A DNA stretch of 64,000 bases from Petrolisthes cinctipes (GCA_033782935.1 JAWQEG010002489.1:1-64000), one strand, 5' to 3'; positions 45,458 through 57,408 are shown, numbered from the stretch's first letter. A program made the numbers and translations. Notes: generated by a model from the sequence alone, not told the origin.

Positions 45458-46395
45458 ACCAACAAACACACATGTCCAACATGCTCAAAATCCAACAAAC
45501 AGACAACGGGCTCAGTTCATCGCAGCCCTTGCAAAAACTGGACCCACCCCACAAATACAACACCTGCCTCCAAACAACACTTCACAAACACATAGACTCG
45601 TCTTCCACTACCCACACCACCACTCCTACCCCGACCACCCTTACTCCCAACACCATCACCCACACAGCCGCCACCACCACCCAGATCCCCAACCCCGACA
45701 AAGACCCCCCCTCCCCACCCTAACGCAGCAGCACACAACACACACCACACCCACAACATAAACAAACTACAAATAAATATCGATGGCATTAACACCAAAA
45801 AACAAGAACTCACACACTTCATCATACAACACAACATACACATTGCCATCGTACAAGAAACCAGATTACATAACACACACAAAACACTTACATTCCCCAA
45901 CTACACCACCATCAGACAAGATCGAACCAACGGCAATGGCGGCGGACTCATCATCTTAATCCACAAATCTATCAACTATACAGAAACCAGTGCACATCTC
46001 AAATCCCTTCTCCCCCATCACGACACCATCACAGAAATTCAGGCCATCAAAATACGCACCGGCAAAACAACAAGCACCACAAAAACCTACATATACATCC
46101 CCCCTCAAACCAGCCCAACAGTTCCCCATAACTTCACCCCCCAACTCCAACAAATCACCAGCCAACCTAACCTCATCCTAGGTGGTGACTTCAACGCCAA
46201 TCCTCTCCCAAACAGACAACCTCATCACACTAAACAACACACACCAACACACCCACATCCCTCATCAAGCCCTCTACCAACCAACATCACCTGACATCAC
46301 CTTCTGCTCCCCCAACCTAGCACCCAGAACATCATGGAGGGTAGTCAACACACTCGGCTCTGACCACCTCCCAATCATTATCACAACTAAATCAA

Positions 46396-47077
46396 CAGAC
46401 CATACAAAACAGAGCCCTAAGAATAATTACAGGCTGCACAGCTACCACACCTACAGATCACTTACACCACGAAACCAAAATCCTCAAGATTAAGGACCAC
46501 CTTGACATGAGAGGCACACAAACATTTGCCGCAGCCTCCAGAAATCTACACCACCCACTACACTACATGGTAAAACACCCAGAGATGCCAAGAAACATCA
46601 AAACAACCCCCAGCACACGATACCATACACAAATATTATCATCCCTTACACCCTGCCCACCCCAAACCAGCCTCAAAAAACACATCCACACTCAAATCAC
46701 CCACCAATCCATCAAAAAACTTAAAAACAACACCCTGCTGCATGCACGACCCCCTGACATCCACCCATCAGAATCCTCCCTACCCCGCGAAGACAGAGTC
46801 CACCTGGCCAGGTTGAGAAACGGCCACCATCCGGCTCTTTTAACATATCAAAAGAAACTAGACAGAGCCATCACAGATACCTGCCCAGGATGCAACACAG
46901 CACCCCCCTCTATTAAACACATCATGGAAGACTGCAACGAACACAACGACACTCGCCAACAACACAAGATACACTCACTGAGGGCACTGTGGGAAAGCCC
47001 GGTTCAAGCCATAGCCTTCCTCAAGAACTCGGGGCTGTTCGGCCAGACAGCTTGAGGAACTTCAACAACAACAACAA
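46396..47077 (+). mobile_element. 5'-truncated copy of the same family inserted in the endonuclease-RT linker
   Basis: Flanked by the 12-bp duplication CAACTAAATCAA (46384-46395 and 47078-47089). It starts within the RT C-terminal region (IQNRALRIITGCTATTP) and reads in one long frame (46507-47055) through CPGCNTAPPSIKHIMEDC to the stop and the tail (CAA)n. Host sequence resumes in the linker between endonuclease and RT. Confidence 0.9.
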
Positions 47078-49556
47078 CAACTAAATCAAGAATCACTCCA
47101 GCTGGCCACAGACACACATACACTAACTACACCAAAGCCAACTGGGACATCTTCACTACAGACACAGAAGATCAGCTTGAAAAACTGAACAATACACCCA
47201 TCACAAACATCAACACTACCATACAAAAATTCAACACAATCATACAAACCGCAAACAACAAACACATCCCTAGAGGCAACAGAAGAAAATACAACCCCAA
47301 CTTTACAACAGAAATTCAGGGCCTCATCAGACAACGAGACACACTGAAACACTCACCCCCAACTCCACTCACACATCACACAGTACACCAAATACAAACA
47401 CTAAACACACAAATAAACAACGAAATCAAAGAACAGAAAACACTAAATTGGCAAAGGTTTGTCAACACACTGGATCACAAAACAAACACCAGAAAACTTT
47501 ACAAAACACTAAACAGCATCACACTATCCAACAACAACACTACACAATCACACGCAGCCATCACAACAACAAACATCATACCCTCAAACAAACAACAAGC
47601 AAACACCCTCATCCAGCACTTTTCCCACACCAGCCACCTTCACCCGCACCCTGAAGACCGACGAGTCATCAGACGCAGGAAATACTTCCCCACTGATTCA
47701 GTCCATACACCATTCACAAACCATCAAACAAACCACATCATCCACAACCTCAAACACTCACCTGCCTGTGGCCCAGACAACATCAGTAACATTCACCTCA
47801 AACACCTCGGACCACAAGGCATACAAGCACTCACTAACATAGCAAACTACAGCTACTCACACAACACAATACCCAACATCTGGAAACACGGAAACATCAT
47901 CACTATCCCCAAACCCAACAAAGACCCCACACTACCCTCATAACACCGCCCCATTACCCTCCTTTGCACCCCCTCCAAGGTTATTGAACGCCTCATCATC
48001 ACCCAAATCACACCACACATTCCCCTTGCATCCACACAACATGGTTTCAGACCACTACACTCAACAAACACCCTTCTTACAGACCTCACACAAAGAATTT
48101 ATGATGGCATCAACTCAGATAGACCCCCACACAGAACACTCCTAGTCACACTGGACATTAGTAAAGCATTTGATGCCATCCCCCGCCACAACCTCACAAA
48201 CAAAATATACAACACAAATATGCACAACAATACAAAAAGATGGCTAACCAGCTTCTTAGGAGGAAGAATAGCCCATGTTACACATGCTGGTCAATCATCT
48301 AACATAAAAAGCTTCACCAACGGCGTCCCCCAAGGCTCAGTACTCTCACCCAACCTTTTCAACTTATACATGCACGACCTACCAATACCCCAGACACCAC
48401 AAATACAAGTAGCCTCCTACGCAGACGACATAACACTCACATGTACACACAGAAATGCAGACACAGCCACTCACATCCTCCAACCCTACCTCAACACACT
48501 TAATGCCTGGTTCACCACAAACAGACTTAAAATAGCACCCACCAAGTCAACAGCCACCCTTCTCATCAACTGGAACGCAGAACACCACTACACACCACAC
48601 CTCACCATAAACAACACACCTATACCACACACACACACACACACCCAAAATACTTGGCATAATATACAATACATCCATGACATTCAAACAACACATCACA
48701 ACCATCAAAAACAAATGCATGCAAAGACTTACGGCCCTCAGATCACTTACCAGCACAACATTTGGACACACCAAAGAAACCACAACCACAGTGTACAAAC
48801 AATATATCCGATCAGTGATGGATTATGCAAGCCCTGCCTGGGCTTCAAACCTTACTGAGACTCATCACAACACCCTTCAAACCATACAGAACAGAGCCCT
48901 AAAGACAATCACAAGCTGCACAGCTACCACACCCACAGACCACTTACCCACGAAACCAAAATCCTCAAGATTGAGGACCACCTTGACATGAGAGGCACAC
49001 AAACATTTGCTGCAGCCTCCAGAAATCTACACCACCCACTACACTACATGGCAAAACACCCAGAGATGCCAAGAAACATCAAAACAACCCCCAGTACACA
49101 ATACCATACACAAATACTATCATCTCTTACACCCTGCCCACCCCAAACCAGCCTCCCAAAACACATCCACACTCAAATCACCCACCAATCCATCAAAAAA
49201 CTTAAAACAACACCCTGCTGCATGCACGACCCCCTGACATCCACCCATCAGAATCCTCCCTTCCCTGCGAAGATAGAGTCCACCTGGCCAGGTTGAGAAG
49301 CGTCCACCATCCGGCACTTCTGACAAATCAAAAGAAACTAGATAGAGCCATCATAGATACCTGCCCAGGATGCAACACAGCACCCCACTCTATTAAACAC
49401 ATTATGGAAGACTGCAACGAACACAACGACACTCGCCAACAACACAAGATACACTCACTGAGGGCACTGTGGAAAAGCCCGGTTCAAGCCATAACCTTCC
49501 TCAAGAGCTCGGGGCTGTTCGGCCAGACAGCTTGAGGAATTTCAACAACAACAACA

Positions 49557-50480
49557 ACAACAACACCCACACACACACACACCATCCACTACACTACATG
49601 GCACAAAACACACACACACACACACCATCCACTACACTACATGGCACAAAACACACACACACACCATCCACTACACTACAACACACACACACACACACAC
49701 ACCATCCACTACACTACATGACACAACACCCACACATGCCAAGGAACATCAAAACAACACCCAGTACACCATACCATACACAAATACTATCATCTCTTAC
49801 ACCCTGCCCACCCCAAACCAATCTCCAGAAACACATCCATACTCAAATCACTCATCAGTCCATCCAAACACTCAAAAACAACACACAGCTGTTTGTATGA
49901 CCTCCTGACATACTCCAATCACTCATCAATCCATCCAAACACTCAAAAACAACACACAGCTGCATGCACGACCTCCTGACATCCACCCATCTGAATTCTC
50001 CCTTCCCTGTGAGGACAGAGTCCACTTGGCCAGGCTGTGGTGTGGCCACCACCCGGCCCTTCTGACATATCACAAGAAGCTGGATGGAGCCATTGTGGAT
50101 GTCTGTCCAGGATGCAACACAACACCTCATTCTATTAAACACATTAGTGAAGACTGCAACACACACAACAACACAACACCTCATTCTATTAAACACATTA
50201 TTGAAGACTGTAATACACACAACCACACTCACCAACAACACAACACAACACCTCATTCTATTAAACACATTATGGAAGACTGTAACACACACAACAACAC
50301 AACACCTCATTCTATTAAACACATTATGGAAGACTGCAATACACACAACCACACTCACCAACAACACAACATACACTCTCTGAGGGCACTGTGGGAAAGC
50401 CCAGTTCAGGCAATGACCTTCCTCAGGAGCTCGGGGGGGCTGCTCGGCCAGACACCTTGAGGAACTTCAACAACAACAAC
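49557..50480 (+). pseudogene. Second 3' fragment of the Jockey-like family with internal duplications
   Basis: Begins with four units of (CA)n plus CATCCACTACACTACATGGC, continues through the C-terminal region, duplicates TCCATCCAAACACTCAAAAA (49858, 49931), then repeats the SIKHIMEDCNTHN module about four times (50125-50345). It ends with the family 3' end and (CAA)n at 50467-50480. It immediately precedes the pogo-like gene and has probably replaced its 5' end. Confidence 0.82.
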
Positions 50481-50762
50481 ATGAGTGTGTGCAAAGCAGC
50501 AGAAAAATATAAATTAAAAAAGAGCACAGTGCATAATTACATGAAACCAAAACCTAGCAAACCAGTAGGATGTGGAACCTCATTGACTCATGATAAAGAG
50601 TTACTGTTGTGTAACAGAATGCTCACATTGTCAGAAAGGGGATTCCCACTCCACATAATGCATTTGAGAATGTTAGTGAACTCATACAGTACTTAGAAAA
50701 ATGAGGCGTTACGGTCCAAGTTTCCGTAACAATTTGCCGGGTATGAAATGGGCCACTAAGTA

Positions 50763-50975
50763 CAGCCACAATCAAATATCCACCAACACTTTCCTTCCAT
50801 CGTAGTAAATATCTTGGTAATAAAAAACAACACGTGTATGATTTTGCAGCACCTCATAATAATAATAATTGAGGGGGTTGAGTTGACATAAAATGTTGTA
50901 TGATTATATTTTGATTTGAGACTGATTTCTTTGTACGATGGAAGGAAAGTGTTGGTGGATATTTGATTGTGGCTG
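50763..50975. mobile_element. CAGCCACAATC MITE inside the pogo-like gene
   Basis: 213 bp with TA on both sides (50761-50762, 50976-50977). The host codon is split so that one TA plus the next C would give Tyr in an open frame (KWATK before, LEHHK after). This gives direct proof of the insertion and of the TA target. Confidence 0.92.
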
Positions 50976-51368
50976 TACCTAGAGCACCACAAACGAGTGT
51001 CCCAGAATATAAAGACTATCAGAGCCAAAGTTACAAAAGTCATGTTAACTCAGTTCTACAGTAACTTGAAAGAATCCCTAGAAGGTGTTCCTCCAGAGAA
51101 CATAATAAATTTTGATGAGACAAATCTCACTGATGATCCAGGTAAAAGGAAAGTCATAGTGAGGCAGGACACTAAATATCCAGAGAGGGTCATCTATCAA
51201 CAAAATCCTTTATATCTATTATGTTCTCTGGAACTGCATCTGGTGTGTTACTCCCTCAATACGTGGTGTTTATATAAGGCTATCCATCTTTATGATGCCT
51301 GGACTGAACACAATACAATAAGTCCCCCAGTGAAGGGTTCCATTCATGTTCATTTGATGACTGGTTCC

Positions 51369-51968
51369 ACAAAATAATCCTGCTAAATCCATGACAGGTA
51401 GAGTTGTCATTATAGGTGACAACTTGACACAAAATAATCCTGCTAAATCCATGACAGGTAGAGTTGTCATTATAGGTGACAACTTGACACAAAATAATCC
51501 TGCTAAATCCATGACAGGTAGAGTTGTCATTATAGGTGACAACTTGACACAAAATAATCCTGCTAAATCCATGACCGGTAGAGTTGTCATTATAGGTGAC
51601 AACTTGACACAAAATAATCCTGCCAAATCCATGACAGGTAGAGTTGTCATTATAGGGGACAACTTGACACAAAATAATCCTGCTAAATCCATGACAGGTA
51701 GAGTTGTCATTATTGGGGACAACTTGACACAAAATAATCCTGCCAAATCCATGACAGGTAGAGTTGTCATTATAGGGGACAACTTGACACAAAATAATCC
51801 TGCCAAATCCATGACAGGTAGAGTTGTCATTATTGGGGACAACTTGACACAAAATAATCCTGCCAAATCCATGACAGGTAGAGTTGTCATTATAGGTGAC
51901 AACTTGACACAAAATAATCCTGCCAAATCCATGAGAGGTAGAGTTGTCATTATAGGTGACAACTTGAC
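51369..51968. repeat. Ten 60-bp tandem copies across a DDE catalytic motif
   Basis: Exact 60-bp periodicity, ten copies, about 0-3 differences per copy (CTGCTAAA or CTGCCAAA; ATAGGTGAC, ATAGGGGAC or ATTGGGGAC). Each encodes 20 residues including GRVVIIGDNL, and frames stay open on both strands because 60 is a multiple of 3. Confidence 0.95.
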
Positions 51969-52144
51969 AAGCATAATATCTTCTTTCTTCTCTTACCACC
52001 AAACTCCATAAAGCAAAAAGTAGCTTATACAAGTCTACCTTATTCAATACTAAACAAGTCTTACAATCTTCTAAATAAATACTCTAATACTTAATTAAAC
52101 TCAACAGTAAGGCAACTTCATATTATTAGCTGGAAACAAACACC

Positions 52145-52384
52145 ATGAAACATGTTTACAGTGCTATGTTTGAAGGATTATCTTTTGCATTTGTACAAAG
52201 GTTTTGTTCATTATTTGATATGCCACCAATAAGTAAAAGACAATTTTTGAAATACAAAAAAGTAATATTATCTTCTGTGGCAATCAGAAAAACTCGACAG
52301 CAACTTGAAGACAGTGTAGCAAAAGTAATAGAGTCAACAGACACACACACACACAGACAGAAAATAGATAAATACTGTAGATAA
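52145..52384 (+). pseudogene. Transposase-like fragment, family uncertain
   Basis: An 79-aa frame reads GLSFAFVQRFCSLFDMPPIS, then a lysine-rich helix and a C-terminus ending in (CA)n. The spacing of an FC-x-LFDMPPIS block resembles Mutator-like transposase domain proteins common in arthropods, but I hold this weakly. No catalytic motif is present. It is followed at once by a palindromic element. Confidence 0.4.
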
Positions 52385-52387
52385 ATT

Positions 52388-52753
52388 AGTGCATTTGTCG
52401 CGGCTGAAATTGTATTTATTGGTTGTGGAACCAGCACAACTGGATTGCTATAGAATACACCCCTTCTCCAGCCCAGGCCCCATAAAGGCATATTCTGGGC
52501 TAGAAGGGTCTATTTCGTGACGATCATCAGAAGTAAAATGAATTTAAATCTGGCGCTGTACTAGACATGGGAGCCACCTGGTGGTGGCCTGTGGAGATAC
52601 TGACCCCGCTCTAGGAGAGCACACGCTCTGCCACTCCAATGAGAAAACAGTGAATGGCTGCCGCATCGGGAGGAGGGTGGGACAGTTAAAGCTGTGCTGG
52701 TTCCACAACCAATAAATACAATTTAAGCGGCTGAAAGCCGCGACAAATGCACT
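52388..52753. mobile_element. 366-bp TIR element (MITE)
   Basis: Inverted ends of about 55 bp: AGTGCATTTGTCGCGGCT at the left and AGCCGCGACAAATGCACT at the right, both extending into AATAAATACAAT and GGTTGTGGAACCAGCAC. Immediately after it (52770-52800) part of the inner end (GTGGAACCAGCACAGCTGGA) recurs. No protein. Confidence 0.82.
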
Positions 52754-53523
52754 ATTATTGGTATAGTGGAACCAGCACAGCTGGATTGCAATGCATGCGA
52801 TGCGGTAGGTGGGAGGTGAGGAGGAGGCATTTACGGGTCCAGATAAGAGCGGCTCAGAGAGGGGACCGTGTTATAATAAATGTTTGTAACCGTAGACTGT
52901 TCAGTTATAACTCAGAACAAGTCACCAGATATAGTCTTTATAGGCAGACTCGAGGGGTATGGTAGAGGAGTGGGGGGCAGGTGAGCCCCCCCCTCCCACA
53001 AACAGATAGACAAATAGACATAAAAGTATACAGACAGACAGACTACAAATCTACAAATATTACAGAAAGCCATAGAACAAAGTACTAGGCTATGCAAATG
53101 AGCTCCTTCAGTTCCCAGGAGATGATGGATTAATGGATATAGATGTCACATTATAGTCGCGGTCAAATATAATCATCCATATAGGGGTAACTCACGTAAG
53201 AGTTTGACAGCTTCCCTCTGTTCCTATCTATCTATCTATCTATAGCTCTGACACCTCGTTCCCTCTGGGAACTCCCCCCAAGGGGGTGGCCACGGCAGAA
53301 GTGTCTCCAGTTCTCCCTGTTCCAACACTCCCTCCTTACTTGGTCCGTCCCTACTCTGCCCCTCACGTTTCTCTCCTTTACATACTCTTCCACTCTGTTC
53401 TGCCATCTAACCGGAGGCCCTCTGTTCCTTAGATGATAAACTTTCCAATAAATAGGTTAACTACCATCTTTTAATTTAATACAAGCAGCTACACACTACT
53501 TAAAACAATAACACACACACACA
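52754..53523. repeat. Unclassified stretch with dispersed repeats
   Basis: 52800-53246: I see nothing recognisable. 53249-53440: AACTCCCCCCAAGGGGGTGG and following pyrimidine-rich sequence, related to 17020-17185. 53455-53523: fourth copy of the TTAACTACCATC unit with (CA)n, ending directly at the Copia LTR. Confidence 0.65.
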
Positions 53524-53735
53524 TGTTAACTATGTTCAATTTGTGTGAGATGTTACGCTCCACGCTTCGCGAATGTCATTTGTTTTGTTGTTTATGTTTT
53601 AGAGATGTGCGAGTGCGAGCGGGGATGGTTGGCACTGGCTGCTACGTTCCATGTGTGTTGCCTACAGAATTAAAGTTAATTTCCTTGCTCCTGTGCCTCT
53701 GCTATATCCTGCCATATGTATCTACCAGCTCAACA
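53524..53735 (+). repeat. Copia 5' LTR
   Basis: 212 bp; TG...CA. A fragment of the same LTR (TGTTCAATTTGTGTGAGATG) also lies at 57079-57103. Confidence 0.88.
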
Positions 53736-53737
53736 AA

Positions 53738-53749
53738 TGGTAGCAGAGC
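53738..53749 (+). promoter_or_regulatory. Primer-binding site (initiator tRNA-Met type)
   Basis: TGGTAGCAGAGC two bases after the 5' LTR. Confidence 0.75.
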
Positions 53750-53965
53750 GTAGTTGCATGGCAGAGGAAACAAGTGGACCCAGATTAAGAAATCAGACAA
53801 CTGTTCAGCAAGGAATCAATGAAGAAAGCACAAATGAAACTAGACCTGGAAAATGACATTGATATGATACATGGAAAAAGGGTAAAGTTAAGGTACACTT
53901 CTTGAGGACACTATTGTCTCCTGCTAAGGGAAGAGAAGGAACTTTGTAAGAAAACAGAAGAAATA

Positions 53966-56902
53966 ATGCTGACATTGGGCAGTGATGAAAAGGAAAAGAA
54001 AAAGAAGATAGAAAAACTGCACCTACAATTTGGTCATCCCACATGTAGGAGGTTAATTCAGCTATTGAAAGATGGAGACATTGATGATGAGATGTGTTGT
54101 GTTCATGCTGAGGAGGTGTCAAATAGCTGTAAACTATGTATGAAGTACAAGAAAACACCATCAACACCAGTTGTGAGTGTGACTATGGCAAAAGAGTTCA
54201 ACCAAGTTGTAGCAATAGATCTAAAGGAGTATAAGAAGGGTGATACATATTTTCTTCATAAGGTAGATATGGCTACAAGGTTATCAAAATCATGTGTAAC
54301 AAAAAGTAAAGAACCTAAGGAGATTGTTGAAAAAGTCATTGAAACATGGTTGGGAACTGGTTTAGGAGCTCCTGTGAAGTTTTTATGTGATAATGGTGGG
54401 GAGTTTGTCAACACCACATTCCTTGATAGGTGTGAAAATATGAACATTCAAGTGATGCATACACCAGCATATTCACCCTTCAGTAATGGCCTGTGTGAAC
54501 GTAACCATGCAGTAATAGATGAAATGGTGGCAAAAATAATAACAGAGCAACCAAAATTGTCATTAAGAGTGGCCTTAGCTTGGGCAGTTAATGCAAAGAA
54601 CTGTGTTCAGATGGTGGGAGGGTTTCAGCCAGTATCAACTTGTATATGGAAGGAATCTTAACCTGCCATGTACCCTGAATGATGAACTTCCCGCTCTAGA
54701 AGGTACAATGTCCAGTGAGATTGTTGCCAAACATCTCAATGCTAGCCACTCATCAAGGAAGGCTTTTATTGCTGCTGAAGCCTCTGAGAAAATTTGACGT
54801 GCACTAAGACATAAAGTTAGAACCACTAAGAAGCCACTTGAAAATGGAGATCAAGTTTATTTCAAGAGAGAAGATCAAAAGGAGTGGAAAGGACCAGCTG
54901 TAATCATTGGTCAAGATGGTAAAACAATGATTCTGAAGTATGGTTCAAATACTGTAAGAGTCCATGAAAACCATGTTCAGGAAATACCATACAGTTTTGA
55001 CACAGACACCAAAGATGGGAGAAACTCACTACTTGACACACTCAGACATCAAACAAAAGAAGTTAAAACTGAGAAGAAAGAGATTGAAGCAGTTATAAAT
55101 CCAGTTGAAAATCCTGTAGAAAGTTATGACAAAGAAGAAGAATATCACAGTATAGTTGAGGATACACATGAAGATAGTGTGAGAGTCAAAAGTATCCCAA
55201 AGATTGGACAGAAAGTAAAGTTCCTTTCAAAAGAGTCAGATGAGTGGCAGACAGTAACTATGCATAGTCGTGCTGGAAAATCAATAGGAAAATACAGTAA
55301 TTGGAGGAACGTTAAATATGAGGATGGAAGCTTATCAGCCCTTGACTGGAACAGAGATGTAGAAAAGTGGATACCTATATTAGAAGAGAATGGAGTACAG
55401 GAACCCAGTGAAATAGTAATGGCTTGTGAAAACATGGAGAATCAAGAACTTGACAAGGAAAAACAAGAAGAAATGAGAAGTTGGAAGAATTTTGGTGTGT
55501 ATGAGGAAGTTACAAACATGGGTCAAAATGAACTCTCAGTTCGATGGGTAGTAACTGAAAAAGAAAATAAGGATGGAAAAAAGAAAATTAAAGCAAGGTT
55601 GGTTGCTAGAGGTTTTGAGGAAAAAGAAGAAGTTCAGTCAGATTTTCCCACTGTTAGTAAAGAAATGTTGAGGTCTTTTGTTGCAATACTGTCTTCTAAA
55701 AAGTGGGGAGTGAACTCAATTGACATTAAGGCTGCATTCCTACAGAGTGAACGGTTTGAGTGTGATGTGTATCTTATTCCTCCTACTGAGGCAGGTGGTG
55801 ATAGTACTGTTCTGTGGAAATTACAAAAATGTGTATGTGGCGTCAATGATGCAGCTAGGAGGTGGTATCTCACAGTGAAAACCTTCATGTTGAAGATGGG
55901 ATGTACTCAGGTAAAAACTGACCCTGCAGCGAGAGTTGTGTGATATGTTTTGGATGCATGTAGATCACTTCTTGTGGGGAGGAACAAAGAGATTGGAAAA
56001 TGTTGTCATTGCCAAAATAAGAAGTCAGTTTCAGGTTAAGGAACAAAATAAAGACATTTTCAAATATATTGGACTAAGTATTGTACAGAATGAATGATCA
56101 GGGTGTCAAAATTCATCAGAATGAGTACTGTAAACTTTTGGAAGCTGTAAATGTAAGTGCTGTGAGAGGACTAAATAAGAGGTTGGAATGTAATGAAGAA
56201 GAAAAGGAGAGTTTCAGGAGCTTGGTGGGCCAACTAGGGTGGTTATGTACCAATTCAAGGCCTGATCTGTCATATGATGTGTTAGAACTTAGCTGCAAAG
56301 TAAATCATCCTAAATTAGGAGATTTGATCGAGGCAAATAAATGTCTAAGAAAAGCCTGTACTTTTGAAAATTCAATGTACTTTCCAGAAGTTGGTGATAC
56401 CTCTAGTTGTAAGTTAGTTGTGTACAGTGATGCTTCTTATGCTGGTCTCCCAGATGGATCTAGTAGTGCTGGGGGCTTTGTGATTTTCCTTGTAGGAGAA
56501 AATGGAAATAGTTGTCCTTTGTATTGGGAAGCAAAGAGGATGAGAAGAGTTGTGAAGAGCACCCTTGCAGCTGAAACTCTAGCAGCTACTGAGGCAGTAG
56601 ATATTATGGCCTAGTATCTTGGAAATATGTTGTCTCAGATATTGTATGATAATGAAAGAAGGTTGCCTGTAGAACTTTATGTAGATAACCATTCACTTTA
56701 TGATAATGTGTACTCTGTGAAAAATGTTTCAGAGAAGAGATTAAGAATTGACATAACTATTCTCAAAGAAATGGTTCAGAGTGGAGAGTTGAAAGTGTTT
56801 TGGTTAGAGTCAAAGGCACAATTGGCTGATGTGTTAACAAAGAAAGGAGTGAATTCTTTGAAGATAGCTTGTGTTTTTGAAAATGGATGTTTGGGATTGT
56901 AA
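53966..56902 (+). pseudogene. Copia pol: integrase, RT, RNase H, broken
   Basis: 53966-54661: HHCC zinc finger (LHLQFGHPTCRR, SCKLCMKYK) and the integrase core with VVAIDLKEYKKG, FLCDNGGEFV and NGLCERNHAV (D, D, E present). A frameshift near 54640 and a stop near 54797 follow. 54927-55943: linker and RT start (VRWVVTEKENKDGKKKIKAR, SIDIKAAFLQSE). After a break near 55940 another frame gives WMHVDHFLWGGTKRLEN: the second catalytic Asp of the V-D-D motif is His. 56081-56902: connection and RNase H (YSDASYAGLPDGSSSAGG, AAETLAATEA) with a TAG at 56612, then VDNHSLYDNV and LADVLTKKG. It cannot make active RT. Confidence 0.87.
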
Positions 56903-57121
56903 GCTAACAAATTAACTGAAGTATATTAATTTCGTAAAAAGAACAATAAATTTTTATGTTCTATTTGCCTATAAGTTTTTTATTTTTATACTGTTGTCAT
57001 CTATTTGAGCTGCATGGACAGTTATCATTAGTTTGAATATAATTCCATTTTATTTAGAAGAGAGGGAATATTTTAAATATGTTCAATTTGTGTGAGATGT
57101 TACATAGAGAGATAGATGATG

Positions 57122-57162
<41 letters not shown>

Positions 57163-57201
57163 TGAAAAGTCAAGAAAATTGAATACCAAACATATTATAC
57201 A

Positions 57202-57408
57202 TGTTAACTATGTTAAATTTGTGTGAGATGTTATGCTCCGCGCTTCACGAAATGTCATTTGTTTATGTTTTGGAGATGTGTGACTGAGAGAGGTGGTGGT
57301 TGACACTGGCTGCTACGTTCCATGTGTGTTGCCTCCAGAATTATAAAGTTAATTTCCTTGCTCCTGTGCCTCTGCTTTATCCTGCCATATGTATCTACCA
57401 GCTCAACA
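57202..57408 (+). repeat. Copia 3' LTR
   Basis: 207 bp, about 90% like the 5' LTR by eye with several small indels. Its end abuts a CR1-like tail (CAATGAGAGGACACAG). Confidence 0.87.

Larger units (their letters stand above)
45263..49556 (+). mobile_element. Jockey-like non-LTR retrotransposon with 2A-like motif, near full length, frame-shifted
   Basis: Order: a leader with RLLLLAGDTESNPGP (2A-like, 45416-45457) and a Cys motif CPTCSKSN; a Pro/Thr-rich linker; an AP endonuclease (KLQINIDGINTKKQEL, AIVQETRL, LILGGDFNAN at about 46175; after a shift TLGSDHLPIII at 46355); an inserted second copy at 46396-47077; RT (SPACGPDNIS, TLDISKAFDAIPRHN, NGVPQGSVLSPNLF, VASYADDITL at about 48410); a C-terminal region and zinc knuckle CPGCNTAPHSIKHIMEDC at about 49360. 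The tail is (CAA)n at 49539-49561. Shifts occur near 45590, 46190, 48630, 48960 and 49290, and a TAA at 47941 interrupts RT. Non-LTR elements copy by target-primed reverse transcription. Confidence 0.88.
50481..52014 (+). pseudogene. pogo/Tigger-like (DDE_1) transposase pseudogene
   Basis: The N-terminal HTH reads SVCKAAEKYKLKKSTVHNYM with a second region GFPLHIMHLRMLVNSY. The gene resumes after a MITE (50763-50975) with YLEHHKRVSQNIKTIRAKVT and the catalytic block ENIINFDETNLTDDPGKRK (first Asp-Glu region, about 51095). The FDDWFHKIILLNP stretch (51353) leads into ten 60-bp tandem copies (51369-51968) carrying GRVVIIGDNL, the second catalytic Asp region. LPPNS follows at about 52003 in another frame. 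The third catalytic residue and the C-terminus are not found. A stop at 50694 and shifts show it is dead. Such transposases move TA-flanked elements. Confidence 0.85.
53524..57408 (+). mobile_element. Copia (GalEa-like?) LTR retrotransposon, internally deleted
   Basis: LTRs of 212 and 207 bp (53524-53735, 57202-57408) begin TGTTAACTATGTTCAATTTG (TTAA variant at the right) and end CAGCTCAACA. The PBS TGGTAGCAGAGC (53738-53749) is the initiator-methionine tRNA type usual for Copia. Only about 230 bp separate the LTR from integrase, so gag and protease are gone. Pol is integrase, RT, RNase H with several breaks. Flanks ACACA and CAATG do not match, so one end may be rearranged. The GalEa-like idea rests on an HVD-FLWGG-type RT motif. 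Confidence 0.88.

Noticed and set aside
51280..52047. Two minus-strand frames over 230 codons
   Set aside because: They are antisense readings of the 60-bp tandem array, open because the period is a multiple of three.
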